This document shows, one piece after another, positions 15,035 to 24,903 of a stretch of DNA of 64,000 nucleotides. The stretch is from Parvimonas micra. Its GTDB lineage: Bacteria; Bacillota; Clostridia; Tissierellales; Peptoniphilaceae. The notes beneath the pieces were generated by a model. The model was not told the origin of the DNA. It saw only the letters and a program-made list of their open reading frames with translations, and made no database searches. The stretch spans positions 744,001 to 808,000 of the forward strand of contig NZ_LR134472.1 of NCBI RefSeq assembly GCF_900637905.1, in the 5' to 3' direction. Each line of letters starts with the position of its first letter. Within the stretch, counting starts at the first letter, position 1. A program made the translations under genes and the position numbers.

Positions 15035-16792
15035 TTGAAGAATAAGAAAAAATCAATACTAAAAAGACTAATGCCTTATGCCGGTAGGAAAAGTATTTTG
15101 TTTTATATTGCTATGATTATGTCTGCAATTTCAGGTATTATGGTCTTGATGCCTATGGTTTTTATTCATAGGATTATAAATAGTTTAATTTTAAATGAAA
15201 CGGTAGATTTTGTCTATGTGAGGGAAAATTCAATTTATGCGGCGATATTTGCGGGATTAGGTTTATTTATATACCTTATAGGTCTCATTTTATCCCATGT
15301 TTTTGCGTTTGAAGTAGAAGATAATATTATTAAGAGCTCGGTAAAAAAACTAATTAATAAACCGCTTGGATATTTTGATGATAAAGAAAGTGGAAGAATA
15401 AGAAAAGTAATCATATCCGGAGCTTCTGAAACACATTCTTTTTTAGCACATCAACTTCCTGATATGGCAATGACAGTTATATCACCGATAGTTCTGTTTG
15501 TATTTTTCTTTATGTTTGATTGGAAATTGGGGCTTGTAAGTATGGTGCCGATAATTATTGGCATGATATTAATGTCATCAATGATGACATCCGAAACAAA
15601 GAAAATGAAAGAAGAATATTACGAAGATCTTTCCGATTTATCTTCTCAGACCGTAGAATATGTCAGGGGAATTCCGGTGGTAAAAACATTCGCACAAAGT
15701 ATTGAAAGTTTTGATAAGTTATATTCGTTAATTATCAAAATAAAAGATCTTGTGCTCAAGCTTACTATGAGTTACACGAATAAAATGTCATGGTTTGGGA
15801 CTATTTCTACATCGACAGCATTTTTCTTAGTGCCTGTAGCTTTATTGTTAATAAAATTTAATGGTAACTTAGCTAATGTGGTTGCAAATTCTGTTATTTA
15901 TTTTCTGATAGGACCGATATTTGCCGTTTTTATTATGAGAACGGCGACAATTAAACAATTTAGTTATTTTGCGGAGCTTGCTCTGGACAAAATTGAAAAT
16001 ATACTTGAATATGATGATTTTATTTATGGAGATAAGACAAGCTCTGATGTGGGAATTGAGTTTAAAAATGTAAGTTTTTCTTATGGTGAAGAAAATGTTT
16101 TGGATAATATTTCTTTTAAAGTAGAAAGAGGAGAACAAGTTGCTTTAGTTGGAATGTCGGGTAGTGGTAAAACCACTATAGCAAGGCTTGCTGCCAGATT
16201 TTATGATATTAAATCAGGTGAAATTTTAATTGGCGGGATTAATATAAAAGATTTTGAAAAAGAGGCTTTGATGAAAAAAATAGCCTTTGTTTTTCAAAAT
16301 TCCAAACTGTTTAAGATGAGTTTAAGAGAGAATCTTCTAATTGCAAAACCCGACGCAACAGATGAAGAAATAGATAATGCTTTGATTAATTCAGGCTGTA
16401 AAGAGATAATTAAAGGCTTGAAAAATGGACTTGATACTGTTTATGGAACGAGGGGCACATATTTTTCAGGTGGTGAAGCTCAAAGACTTTCTATAGCAAG
16501 AGCTTTTCTTAAGGATGCGGATATTATTATTTTAGATGAAGCTACAGCTTTTGCGGACCCTGAAAATGAACATCTAATTCAGGAGTCTTTTAAAAAATTA
16601 TCAAAAAACAAGACAACGCTAATGATTGCCCACAGATTATCTACTGTAGTAGATGTGGACAAGATACTTGTTATAGAAAAAGGTAGAATTGTAGAAGAAG
16701 GTAAGCACTCAGATTTGATAAATATGAATGGGCATTATAAAAAGCTTTGGGATGAATATCAAAAATCTGTAAATTGGAAGATAGGAGGTTAA
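15035..16792 (+). CDS. ABC transporter ATP-binding/permease, YbtP/IrtA-like half
   Basis: A 585-aa fused transporter: six membrane spans (residues ~20-310) and an ATPase domain with Walker A GMSGSGKTT (~373), signature FSGGEAQR (~478) and Walker B IIILDEATAFADPENE (~498). The ADPENE variant after Walker B is characteristic of the YbtPQ/IrtAB group. That group has exporter-like folds but imports ferric siderophores. I use the TTG at 15035 because AAAGGAGGAG precedes it. The TTG at 15005 lies upstream of that Shine-Dalgarno. It should pair with the next gene, which starts 3 bases after its stop. Iron uptake is inferred from the motif and the AraC neighbour. Confidence 0.8.
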   Translation: MKNKKKSILKRLMPYAGRKSILFYIAMIMSAISGIMVLMPMVFIHRIINSLILNETVDFVYVRENSIYAAIFAGLGLFIYLIGLILSHVFAFEVEDNIIKSSVKKLINKPLGYFDDKESGRIRKVIISGASETHSFLAHQLPDMAMTVISPIVLFVFFFMFDWKLGLVSMVPIIIGMILMSSMMTSETKKMKEEYYEDLSDLSSQTVEYVRGIPVVKTFAQSIESFDKLYSLIIKIKDLVLKLTMSYTNKMSWFGTISTSTAFFLVPVALLLIKFNGNLANVVANSVIYFLIGPIFAVFIMRTATIKQFSYFAELALDKIENILEYDDFIYGDKTSSDVGIEFKNVSFSYGEENVLDNISFKVERGEQVALVGMSGSGKTTIARLAARFYDIKSGEILIGGINIKDFEKEALMKKIAFVFQNSKLFKMSLRENLLIAKPDATDEEIDNALINSGCKEIIKGLKNGLDTVYGTRGTYFSGGEAQRLSIARAFLKDADIIILDEATAFADPENEHLIQESFKKLSKNKTTLMIAHRLSTVVDVDKILVIEKGRIVEEGKHSDLINMNGHYKKLWDEYQKSVNWKIGG

Positions 16793-16795
16793 GAT

Positions 16796-18520
16796 ATGGT
16801 TTCTTATTTTATAAAACGATATGCTATGTCTGAAAAAGGAGCGATTAATTTAAAAAAAGCAATCATCTCACATACCTTTGTTAATTTAACAAAATTATTT
16901 GCACCAATGATTGCCTTTATGTTTTTGTTTCAGTATATAGGCATTTTAAAGGGAATTGAAAGTTATAATTTTACTTTATTTCATTATCTTATATTAATTA
17001 TAGTAATGATGATATTAATGTTTTTAGTTGCAAGGTGGGATTATGTAAGACTCTATACCAATGTGTATAATGAGAGTGCAAATTCAAGGATTGATTTAGC
17101 AGAAAGATTAAAAAAATTGCCTCTTTCTTATTTTGGAAAAAGAGATTTGGCAGATCTTGCAGAAACAATGATGAATGATATGAATTTATATGAAACTATA
17201 TTTTCACATGCCGTTCCTCATATATATGCAACCACTATTTCTACAGGCATTATTGCTTTAATGCTTATTATCTATAATCCAAAATTGGCTTTTGCAGCAT
17301 TGTGGGTGATTCCGATTTCACTTCTAATAATATTTTTATCAAGAAAAAGTCAGAAAAAAGTAGTACAAAACTGGATAGATGATAATCGCAAGGTTTTTGA
17401 TGATTTGCAGGAAAAGATTGAGCAGATAGAGCAAATAAAATCTTATAATTTAGAAGAACAAATGCTAAAAGATTTTTTTAAAAAATTAAATATGTCTACA
17501 AAACAAAAAACTAAGGGTGAAATTGTTGCAGGAACACTTACAGGAATAGCGACTGCAATATTAAAGCTTGGTATTATAAGTGTTGCTGTTGTTGGTGTAA
17601 ATATGCTTATTGCAGGGGAGATAAATATATTGGTTTATATTGCATTTTTAATGATGACGACAAGTATTTATCTACCAATAGAGGGAATAATTACTTTTAT
17701 GTCCATGATAGTTATGCTTGATGCTGTGGTTGGAAGAATAAAGGAAATAAAAACTATGCCTATTCAAGAGGGCAAAAAGAATATGGAAATTACAAATTAT
17801 GACATTGAATTTAAAGATGTTTATTTTGGATATGATAATTATTCTGTAATAAATGGGGTTAGTTTTATCGCAAAGCAAGGTGAAATCACAGCCTTAATCG
17901 GTTCAAGCGGAAGTGGAAAAACAACAGTTGCAAAGCTTGCTGCAAGATTTTGGGATATAGATAGAGGAAAAATTTTGATAGGTGGAAAAGACATAAGTGA
18001 GGTTGATCCGGAAACTTTACTTAAAAATTTTTCCATAGTATTTCAAGATGTTATCCTCTTTAATACAAGCATAAAAGATAATATTAAAATCGGGAAAAAG
18101 AATGCTACAGATGAGGAAATAACAAGGGCAGCTAAAATAGCAAGATGTGATGATTTTATAAATAAAATGCCGAATGGAATAGATACTATAATAGGAGAAA
18201 ATGGACAAAGACTCTCCGGTGGAGAAAGACAAAGAATATCAATAGCAAGGGCTATTTTGAAAGATGCACCGATTATACTGCTTGATGAAGCTACAGCATC
18301 TCTCGATGTCGAAAATGAAAGTCTTATTCAGGAAGCTCTTTCTGAACTTATAAAAGAAAAAACAGTTATAGTAATTGCTCATAGACTTAGAACAATAAGA
18401 AATGCAGATAAAATTGTTTTGTTAAATGCCGGGAAAATAGAAGCGGTAGGTACAGATAGCGAACTTTGTAAAAACTCGGAATTTTATAAGGCAATGCTTG
18501 AAAAAGCAAATATTCAGTAA
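16796..18520 (+). CDS. ABC transporter ATP-binding/permease, YbtQ/IrtB-like half
   Basis: A 574-aa fused transporter: six spans in residues ~15-300, Walker A GSSGSGKTT (~368), signature LSGGERQR (~472), Walker B IILLDEATASLDVENE and the H-loop IAHRL. It is co-directional with the previous half-transporter, three bases apart with GGAGGTTAAGAT as ribosome site. The pair should form a heterodimer. Its catalytic motifs are canonical in both signature and H-loop. The product list ends here: a third reading frame begins 21 bases later but stops after 11 codons. Confidence 0.8.
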   Translation: MVSYFIKRYAMSEKGAINLKKAIISHTFVNLTKLFAPMIAFMFLFQYIGILKGIESYNFTLFHYLILIIVMMILMFLVARWDYVRLYTNVYNESANSRIDLAERLKKLPLSYFGKRDLADLAETMMNDMNLYETIFSHAVPHIYATTISTGIIALMLIIYNPKLAFAALWVIPISLLIIFLSRKSQKKVVQNWIDDNRKVFDDLQEKIEQIEQIKSYNLEEQMLKDFFKKLNMSTKQKTKGEIVAGTLTGIATAILKLGIISVAVVGVNMLIAGEINILVYIAFLMMTTSIYLPIEGIITFMSMIVMLDAVVGRIKEIKTMPIQEGKKNMEITNYDIEFKDVYFGYDNYSVINGVSFIAKQGEITALIGSSGSGKTTVAKLAARFWDIDRGKILIGGKDISEVDPETLLKNFSIVFQDVILFNTSIKDNIKIGKKNATDEEITRAAKIARCDDFINKMPNGIDTIIGENGQRLSGGERQRISIARAILKDAPIILLDEATASLDVENESLIQEALSELIKEKTVIVIAHRLRTIRNADKIVLLNAGKIEAVGTDSELCKNSEFYKAMLEKANIQ

Positions 18521-18541
18521 AAACTTATTTAGGAGGACGCT

Positions 18542-18577
18542 ATGGAAATTGAAAAATTAAAAATCAAGAATTTTTAA
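18542..18577 (+). pseudogene. Truncated third cistron of the ABC operon (11 codons)
   Basis: A strong AGGAGG ribosome site precedes ATG, which encodes MEIEKLKIKNF and then stops. The spacing and Shine-Dalgarno are those of a real operon gene; the remainder has been deleted or never existed. The original function is unknown. Confidence 0.5.
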
Positions 18578-18652
18578 ATTCAATAGCTGATTATATTGTA
18601 TATTTGTAGATATTAATGTCTTATTAAAAAATTAGTTTTAGTAACTAAGGAA

Positions 18653-18687
18653 GGGGAGTAAATTTTAAAAAATACTCCCTAATTTTT
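18653..18687 (+). terminator. Terminator of the ABC operon
   Basis: The stem GGGAGTA / TACTCCC over a 12-base A+T loop is followed by TAATTTTTTA. Confidence 0.75.
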
Positions 18688-18863
18688 TATTGCTTTTTAA
18701 AAAATTTTTTAATTTTTACAAAATTAACCACAAAATTATCATTTTTTAAAAAATATTACTTTAAACGGTATATACAAAACAAAATAAATATGTTATACTG
18801 ATAAAGTAGTATTCTTTATACTGCATAGGTTTATTTATTTTTATATTTAAGGAGGGTTTTTCT

Positions 18864-21800
18864 ATGAGAAAAAGGTTTTTGACTCTGTTATTAACGTTTT
18901 CATTATTATTAGGTAGCACAAGTGTTGCTTTTGCTAATGAAAAAGTTAATACAGCTCCAAAAATTACAAAAACTGCAAATAAGATTAAAGCCGACGAAAA
19001 TGAGGAAAAAACTTATATTGTAGTTTTGAAAGAGGATTCTAAAGCAGACTTTTCCAGTTTGAAAACTGCAGAAGGAAAAAAGGCTAGAGAAGCTAAAAGT
19101 AAGGCTTTAATCAATTCTTTTAAAGCTGAACTTGACAAAGCTGATATAAGTTATGAAACATATTATGAATATGACTTATTATTTGCCGGAATTGCTTTAA
19201 AAACTAAGGTTAAAAACATTGAGAAAATTTCAAAAATGGCTTCTGTTGAATCCGTTGAAGTTTCAAATGAATTTTCAAAACCTACAGTTAAAGAATCCGA
19301 AAAGGAATTTAATCCTAAAAGAAAGAAAAGAAGCTTAGATTCAAACAATCTAATGAAGGTTACAGACGAACTTAGAAAGAAATATAATGGACAAGGTAGA
19401 GTTGTTTCCGTATTGGATACAGGTGTCGATGTAAAACATGATATCCTAAGAGTTTCTGATGTTTCAAAAGGAAAATTTCCAACTGAAGATTCTATGAATA
19501 AAAAGATGAAGGAAGCCGGAATTAACTACGGTAGTTGGAGAACTGACAAAGTTGTTTACGCTCATAATTACAGCACAAACGGAAAGAATGTAAAAGAAGA
19601 AATGAGAGAAGAATCTCACGGAATGCATGTTTCCGGTATTTCAGTAGGTAATCCTAAAATGGAAGCTGAATTTAACAAAGAAGACGGAACAACTAAAAAA
19701 GAAAAAATCATAGGAACTGCTCCTGAAGCACAACTTATTTTTATGGGAGTTTTCCAAGGACAATCAACATATACTCATATTTATGCAAAGGCTGTTGAAG
19801 ACTCTGTAAAACTTGGTGCAGATAGTATAAACTTGAGTTTGGGTGCTCCTAACGGATCTATCGCATCTGTTGGTAGAGCTATGGAAAAAGCTATAGCTTA
19901 TGCGAGAAAGATGGGCGTTATCGTAGCTATCGCAGCCGGTAATGACGGTCACTTCGGTGCGTTTAGTGATAAACCTCCTGTAACAAATCCGGACTATGGT
20001 ACAGTTGGAAGTCCGGGTGTTGCAAAAGATGCTTTGACTGTTGCAGCTATGTATACTGATGTTGAAAGAGTTAGAACAATTAGCATTGAAGGAGTTAGTG
20101 GTGTATTAAAATCAGGAGATTATTTCCAAGGTTATGACAATGAGGGAGATCCTGACCCCGCTAAACAATTTATAGATGCAGATAAAAAAGAACAAAGTTA
20201 TGATGTAGTTGAAGCGGGTCTTGGAAATGAAGAGTCCGACTATAACGGAAAAGAAGTTAAAGATAAAGTGGTCTTAGTAAAAAGAGGCGGAAAGACTTTT
20301 GCCGATAAGATTATTTTAGCCGGTAAAAAAGGTGCAAAAGGTGTTATAATCTACAACCACGAACAAGGTGGAGAAGAAATTATAAATATGGCATTTGGAG
20401 ATCAAACAAAAGATGTTAAAATTCCATCTGTATTTATAGGAAACTCTGCAGGTAAAAAAATTATTGAAAATAAAGATAAAAAAGTAAAATTTACAAAACA
20501 ATTAAGTGCGATTCCTTATGCAAATGGTGGACAGTTAACTGACTTTTCATCTTACGGTTGGGCATCTGACGGAACTTTCAAACCTGATATAACAGCTCCG
20601 GGCGGACTTATTTATTCTTCAATAAATAATAATAAATACACAACTATGAGTGGTACTTCAATGGCAACTCCTCATATTGCAGGTGCTGTAGCTCTTATAA
20701 GAGAAAGTTTAAATAAAAGACATTCTGAAATTAAGGGAGAACAAGAATACGACATTATAAAAGCGTTGATTATGAGTACAGCAGATCCTGTTAAGGAAAA
20801 GGGAACAGAAAATTATGTTTCTCCTAGAAAACAGGGTGCCGGTGCTATAAATGTTGAAAAAGCTACAAGTAGCGATATTTATGTGCTTGACAGTAATAAT
20901 AATCCAAAAACTTGGTTAAATGATATTGACAGTAAATTTGAAATTAACTTAAAAGTTGTAAATATTGGAAATGAAGCAAAAACTTTAAAATATAAAACAG
21001 TTTTAGGTACTGATGAAACTGAAAAGGGAAAATTTGCTTTAAAGACAAAAACTTTAGAAACAATTCAAGGAAAAGAAATAACTGTACCTGCTAAGGGTTC
21101 AGTAGATGTTAAAATAACTGTTGATGCAAGTAAATTTGACGCTGAATTAAGCAAACAAATGCCTAACGGTTATTTCTTAGAAGGTTTTGTATTCTTTGAA
21201 GATGCGAAAGATAATACAAAAGAAGTTAGTATGGCATTTAGTGGATTTAAAGGAAAGTGGGCAAATGTACCACTTTGGGAAAAATCTGTTTATGACTTTG
21301 ATCTTAGTAAAGAACTTCCAATGTATATGAAACAAAACGGTTCCTTTACACCAAACTTCACATCTCTTGTAACTGTCGAAAATAATCCTTATGCAAGAGG
21401 AAAACAATGGACTGACAAAGGAGTGCAATATAATTTTGTTGGAAATAAAGGTGAAATTCCTCTAGGCTTTGATGCAGGTAAGTTTGAATTTTCAAAAAAT
21501 AATTTGGCAATTTCTCCAAATGGAGATGATAACAAAGACTTTGTTGCATTCAAAGGTATGTTCTTTAGGAATTCACAATATATTACAGCTAAGGTTTATG
21601 ATAAAGACGGGAATCTTGTTTACCAAAGCGGTTCAGGTTATGCTTATAAAAATAGTAATAATTACAGTGATGGCGCTTCAAGATCCAATCTTATAGAACA
21701 AACTTACTGGGATGGAACATCAAACGGAAAATCTCTTCCTGAAGGTACGTACAAATATGTAGTAACTGCAAACTCTGAAGTGGCGGGAGCTGCTGTTGAA

Positions 21801-23618
21801 AATGAACAAAAAATGGAATTTGATGTAAAAATCGACAATACCGCTCCAAAAATTGCTAAGCCTAAGGTTGAAGGAAATATTTATAAACCTGAAATCACAG
21901 ATAATTTAAGCGGTGTTGAAGAAACTGTTTTAAGATATATTGATAAAAACGGTGAAACAAAGTGGATAACAGCTAAAGAGGATGGAACTTTTGAAATTCC
22001 GGCAGATGTGGAACACAAAAATATCTATATTCACACTTTTGACTACGCAGGAAATATCGCATCACTTAATTTAGACGGCTCTGAATATTCTGCACCTCAA
22101 ATAAAACCGAAAGATTTGGGAGCAAATGTTAAACCGATATTCAAAGTAACAAATTATAAAGACTTTGAAGGAAAACATATAGAAGGCTCTGAAAACTTAA
22201 ATATGTTCCCGATTGAAATCAATTGGAGAGAAGATGTTTATGTTCATAATGGAACAGGTTGGAATCCAATGAGAAATTATAGATATTCTAATGAGTTATT
22301 AAATATGGCTCCGGGAAAATATTCTTTCTATATTCACCAAATTCCGGAAATCTATGAACCGTTAAAAGAACAACAAAAAGATGTTACTGCTGAAAAAGAT
22401 AAAACAACAGATCTTGTCTTTGAAACAAAACAAAAGGAAGAAAAGATTGAAGCAGGATATGGAGAAGTTAATATCAGATTACAAATAAATGATTATCCTG
22501 AAAACTATATGGGAGCAGGTGCAACTTATGTAATCAAAGATAAAGACGGAAAAGAAATTAACAGAGATAATTTAAAAACTTACACTAAAGTATATGAATC
22601 TCCTATAAAAGACGAAAACGGAAAACTTACAGGAGTTAATTTCCACAGAGATTTAATGACTGTTCTACCTGTTGGAGAATATACTGTTGAAATTAAAACA
22701 AGTGATGATTCTTTAAAATTTGAAACAAAAACAATTAAATTTACAGTTGAAGAAAATAAACCGAAGAGAGTAATCTTTAAGGCACAAGAAACTATAAATG
22801 ATGTTGTAAATATCGCTTTTGAAGGTTTGGATAAACTTCCTGACGGAATAAAAGTAACTCTTGAAAATGTTGAGTCAAAAGAAAAATTTGATCTTACACA
22901 AAGTAAGTTTAACAAAAAAGTATTTCACGGAGATATTCCAAATGGAAAATACAAAGTTACTATAGAAGTTCCTGAAGGTTACAAAGTTGACAGGGATTCA
23001 TTTGACATTACAGTTAAGAATGATAAAGTTAAAGAGATTGTAAATATCAAGAAGTTAGTAACATTAACAGATAAAGATAAAAAAGTTACAGTTTCAAGTT
23101 ATGATTTAAAAGAAGATTGGACTTTAGTTGCTGATGTTAAAGATAAAAATTCAGTTGATAAGTTAAAAGATTCCGAAGCGGATTTATACGACATTTACTT
23201 CCTTGATAAAAATGGTAAGAGAGTTGACGTTCCTAAGGGAGAATACAATGTTTCAATAGTAAAAGCTGAAGGAAAGACAGCAAAAGCTATTTACTTTGTA
23301 AATGACAAGGGTGAACTTGAAAATATCGAATTTAAACAAGACGATAAAAATGTAACATTTACAACAACTCACTTCTCAGGTTATGCAGTTGATTATGGTA
23401 AAGTCAATGAAGAACCGGAAAAACCAAAACCGGATCCACAAAAACCGGGTGAACCGGGTAAACCTGGACAACCGGGTAAACCGGGTCAAAAAACTCCTAA
23501 AAATAAAAAAGGACTTGTAAAGACAAATCTTGATTCAAATGTTCTAGGATTTGTTGTAGTTGCGATTGGTTCTTTAGGAATGGTAGTGGCTGTAGATAAA
23601 AAGAGAAGAAATAAATAA
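18864..23618 (+). CDS. Cell-surface S8 (subtilisin/C5a-peptidase-like) serine protease
   Basis: A 1584-aa secreted protease. It has a signal peptide (residues 1-25, cleaved near VAFA-NE) and an I9-type propeptide (ENEEKTYIVVLKEDS). The catalytic triad is Asp in VVSVLDTGVD (~186), His in ESHGMHVSG (~250) and Ser in GTSMATPH (~597), with the oxyanion Asn in AAGNDG. A PA insert lies at ~430-560, a C5a-peptidase Fn3-like domain next, then a FlgD-like segment (SPNGDDNKD) and several beta-sandwich modules. The C-terminus has a Pro/Gly spacer (KPGEPGKPGQPGKPGQ), a membrane span and KKRRNK. The expected LPXTG is absent; LVKTN stands at that place. It probably degrades host or dietary proteins. The gene is monocistronic behind AAGGAGGG. 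Confidence 0.92.
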   Translation: MRKRFLTLLLTFSLLLGSTSVAFANEKVNTAPKITKTANKIKADENEEKTYIVVLKEDSKADFSSLKTAEGKKAREAKSKALINSFKAELDKADISYETYYEYDLLFAGIALKTKVKNIEKISKMASVESVEVSNEFSKPTVKESEKEFNPKRKKRSLDSNNLMKVTDELRKKYNGQGRVVSVLDTGVDVKHDILRVSDVSKGKFPTEDSMNKKMKEAGINYGSWRTDKVVYAHNYSTNGKNVKEEMREESHGMHVSGISVGNPKMEAEFNKEDGTTKKEKIIGTAPEAQLIFMGVFQGQSTYTHIYAKAVEDSVKLGADSINLSLGAPNGSIASVGRAMEKAIAYARKMGVIVAIAAGNDGHFGAFSDKPPVTNPDYGTVGSPGVAKDALTVAAMYTDVERVRTISIEGVSGVLKSGDYFQGYDNEGDPDPAKQFIDADKKEQSYDVVEAGLGNEESDYNGKEVKDKVVLVKRGGKTFADKIILAGKKGAKGVIIYNHEQGGEEIINMAFGDQTKDVKIPSVFIGNSAGKKIIENKDKKVKFTKQLSAIPYANGGQLTDFSSYGWASDGTFKPDITAPGGLIYSSINNNKYTTMSGTSMATPHIAGAVALIRESLNKRHSEIKGEQEYDIIKALIMSTADPVKEKGTENYVSPRKQGAGAINVEKATSSDIYVLDSNNNPKTWLNDIDSKFEINLKVVNIGNEAKTLKYKTVLGTDETEKGKFALKTKTLETIQGKEITVPAKGSVDVKITVDASKFDAELSKQMPNGYFLEGFVFFEDAKDNTKEVSMAFSGFKGKWANVPLWEKSVYDFDLSKELPMYMKQNGSFTPNFTSLVTVENNPYARGKQWTDKGVQYNFVGNKGEIPLGFDAGKFEFSKNNLAISPNGDDNKDFVAFKGMFFRNSQYITAKVYDKDGNLVYQSGSGYAYKNSNNYSDGASRSNLIEQTYWDGTSNGKSLPEGTYKYVVTANSEVAGAAVENEQKMEFDVKIDNTAPKIAKPKVEGNIYKPEITDNLSGVEETVLRYIDKNGETKWITAKEDGTFEIPADVEHKNIYIHTFDYAGNIASLNLDGSEYSAPQIKPKDLGANVKPIFKVTNYKDFEGKHIEGSENLNMFPIEINWREDVYVHNGTGWNPMRNYRYSNELLNMAPGKYSFYIHQIPEIYEPLKEQQKDVTAEKDKTTDLVFETKQKEEKIEAGYGEVNIRLQINDYPENYMGAGATYVIKDKDGKEINRDNLKTYTKVYESPIKDENGKLTGVNFHRDLMTVLPVGEYTVEIKTSDDSLKFETKTIKFTVEENKPKRVIFKAQETINDVVNIAFEGLDKLPDGIKVTLENVESKEKFDLTQSKFNKKVFHGDIPNGKYKVTIEVPEGYKVDRDSFDITVKNDKVKEIVNIKKLVTLTDKDKKVTVSSYDLKEDWTLVADVKDKNSVDKLKDSEADLYDIYFLDKNGKRVDVPKGEYNVSIVKAEGKTAKAIYFVNDKGELENIEFKQDDKNVTFTTTHFSGYAVDYGKVNEEPEKPKPDPQKPGEPGKPGQPGKPGQKTPKNKKGLVKTNLDSNVLGFVVVAIGSLGMVVAVDKKRRNK

Positions 23619-23631
23619 GAAAAGATAATTT

Positions 23632-23662
23632 AAAAAGTGGTTACGATGTAGCCACTTTTTTT
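23632..23662 (+). terminator. Terminator of the S8 protease gene
   Basis: AAAAAGTGGTTAC / GTAGCCACTTTTT with loop GAT and one T-G pair runs into TTT. Confidence 0.88.
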
Positions 23663-23756
23663 ATGTAATGAGTTTTTTAGAATTTTATGATTTATTAAAG
23701 CAGGTAAATAGTAGCTTTTATTGAGAAGACGGTTTTATTTTATACTTAAAATTTTA

Positions 23757-23785
23757 TTGAAAAACTTAAAAAGAAATGTTATAAT
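23757..23785 (+). promoter_or_regulatory. Promoter of the acetyltransferase gene
   Basis: TTGAAA (23757-23762), a 17-base spacer and TATAAT (23780-23785). Confidence 0.8.
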
Positions 23786-23825
23786 TATAAAAACGATATA
23801 GAATATCAATAAAAAGAGGTAGCAT

Positions 23826-24263
23826 ATGGAAATAAAAAAAGTTCTAAAAGAAGATTTAGAGAAACTTATTCCGAGTTTTAAAAAAGCATTTAATGAGAGT
23901 GAGTGGAATCAAAGATGGACAGATGAAAGTGTTAGAATTTCTTTAACCAATATTTTTGATTTTCCACATTTTTATGGGCTTATTGCCATAAAAGAAGGTG
24001 TTCCGGTTGGAGCCATATTAGGACATGTACAAACTTTTAATGATGGGAAAACATATTATATTGATGAACTGTTCGTTGATCCGATTTTTCAAAAACAGGG
24101 AATAGCAAAAGCGTTATATGGTGATGCTATAAGAGAATTGAGAAAATTGGGAGTTTCCGGAGCATTTTTTACAACTTTAACAAATTCTTCGGCATATGAT
24201 TTTTATAAATCTCAAGGAGCTATTCATTTGGAGGATAGCGCTGTATTTTATCATCCTTTTTAA
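23826..24263 (+). CDS. GNAT family N-acetyltransferase
   Basis: A 145-aa single-domain acetyltransferase. The core strand YYIDELFVDPIFQKQGIAKALYGDAI (~residues 78-103) contains the Q-x-x-G-I-A acetyl-CoA loop. FFTTLTNSSAYDFYKSQGA follows. The acceptor is unknown. It stands alone, with its own promoter and terminator. The ATG follows AAAGAGGTAGCAT. Its sequence is unlike that of the RimJ/L-type enzyme at 6,621. Confidence 0.85.
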   Translation: MEIKKVLKEDLEKLIPSFKKAFNESEWNQRWTDESVRISLTNIFDFPHFYGLIAIKEGVPVGAILGHVQTFNDGKTYYIDELFVDPIFQKQGIAKALYGDAIRELRKLGVSGAFFTTLTNSSAYDFYKSQGAIHLEDSAVFYHPF

Positions 24264-24275
24264 TAAATAGTATTT

Positions 24276-24304
24276 AAGCGATTACAAAAAGTAGTCGCTT
24301 TTTA
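24276..24304 (+). terminator. Terminator after the acetyltransferase gene
   Basis: AAGCGATTAC / GTAGTCGCTT with loop AAAAA and one wobble pair, followed by a T run. Confidence 0.8.
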
Positions 24305-24351
24305 TATAGTCTTTTATAAAAAAGTGACCTTTCGGGCACTTATTAAATTAT

Positions 24352-24729
24352 TTACTTCCGATTATTATCCCAATTTTTTCTTGAAAAATAAGGAAAGATT
24401 AAACCTATCAGTATAAAAATTACTCCTAATAGAGAAAATCCATTTGTATTTTTGATATATACAACAAAAAATATAATCCCTAAAATCAAGAGCCTTCCGG
24501 ATATAATATAATTTTCATAGTATTTTTCAAAATATTTATTTCTAAATATTTTAAATTTTCCTATTTTGGTAAAAAATACTAAGTAGGAACTTATACAAAT
24601 ACAAGTTACAGCTATAATAGTAATATAAAATTTATTCACATTTAGTAAATTTAAAAATGCAATTATAAAACCGGAAAACAATACAATTAAAAATGATTTG
24701 TATAAATCTCCTGTACTCATTCTTTTCAT
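24352..24729 (-). CDS. Hypothetical membrane protein, four predicted spans
   Basis: A 125-aa protein on the minus strand with hydrophobic stretches at about 12-28, 33-52, 74-91 and 98-115, and a positively charged loop (TKIGKFKIFRNKYFEKYYEN). I do not recognise a family. The ATG is preceded by AGAGGAATAAAAA. It is convergent with the acetyltransferase gene and is the last chromosomal gene before the ICE. A repeat remnant follows on the right. Confidence 0.6.
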   Translation of the reverse strand: MKRMSTGDLYKSFLIVLFSGFIIAFLNLLNVNKFYITIIAVTCICISSYLVFFTKIGKFKIFRNKYFEKYYENYIISGRLLILGIIFFVVYIKNTNGFSLLGVIFILIGLIFPYFSRKNWDNNRK

Positions 24730-24806
24730 TTTTTATTCCTCTAATTTTCAATTAATAAATTTATTCGTTTTTATTTTCCTTTAAGTATTTATCTAAGGTT
24801 TTTGTG

Positions 24807-24883
24807 AGTTTAAATAAAAATAATTCACGTTATAGCAGTTTGTAAAGAGATATTTCCTAACACGTCATGTCGAGTGCATAGCG
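24807..24883. repeat. Truncated mosaic repeat at the ICE boundary
   Basis: TTCACGTTATAGCAGTTTG...CCTAACACGTCATGTCGAGTGCATAGCG matches the long repeat unit up to GCATAGCG and then stops matching. The other copies continue with GAATG/AAGTG. The break is the best visible candidate for the left edge of the ICE. Confidence 0.65.
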
Positions 24884-24903
24884 TTGATACAAAGAGTGAA
24901 ATC

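Noticed and set aside
18781-18830. A clear promoter for the S8 protease
   Set aside because: Two TATACT hexamers are present (18,794 and 18,817), but neither has a convincing -35 at 16-18 bases, so no promoter is called.
22580-22915. Long minus-strand frames inside the protease, adhesin, conjugation and giant genes
   Set aside because: They mirror A+T-rich codon use of well-supported plus-strand genes, lack ribosome sites, and encode Ser/Phe/Leu-rich non-protein-like sequence.
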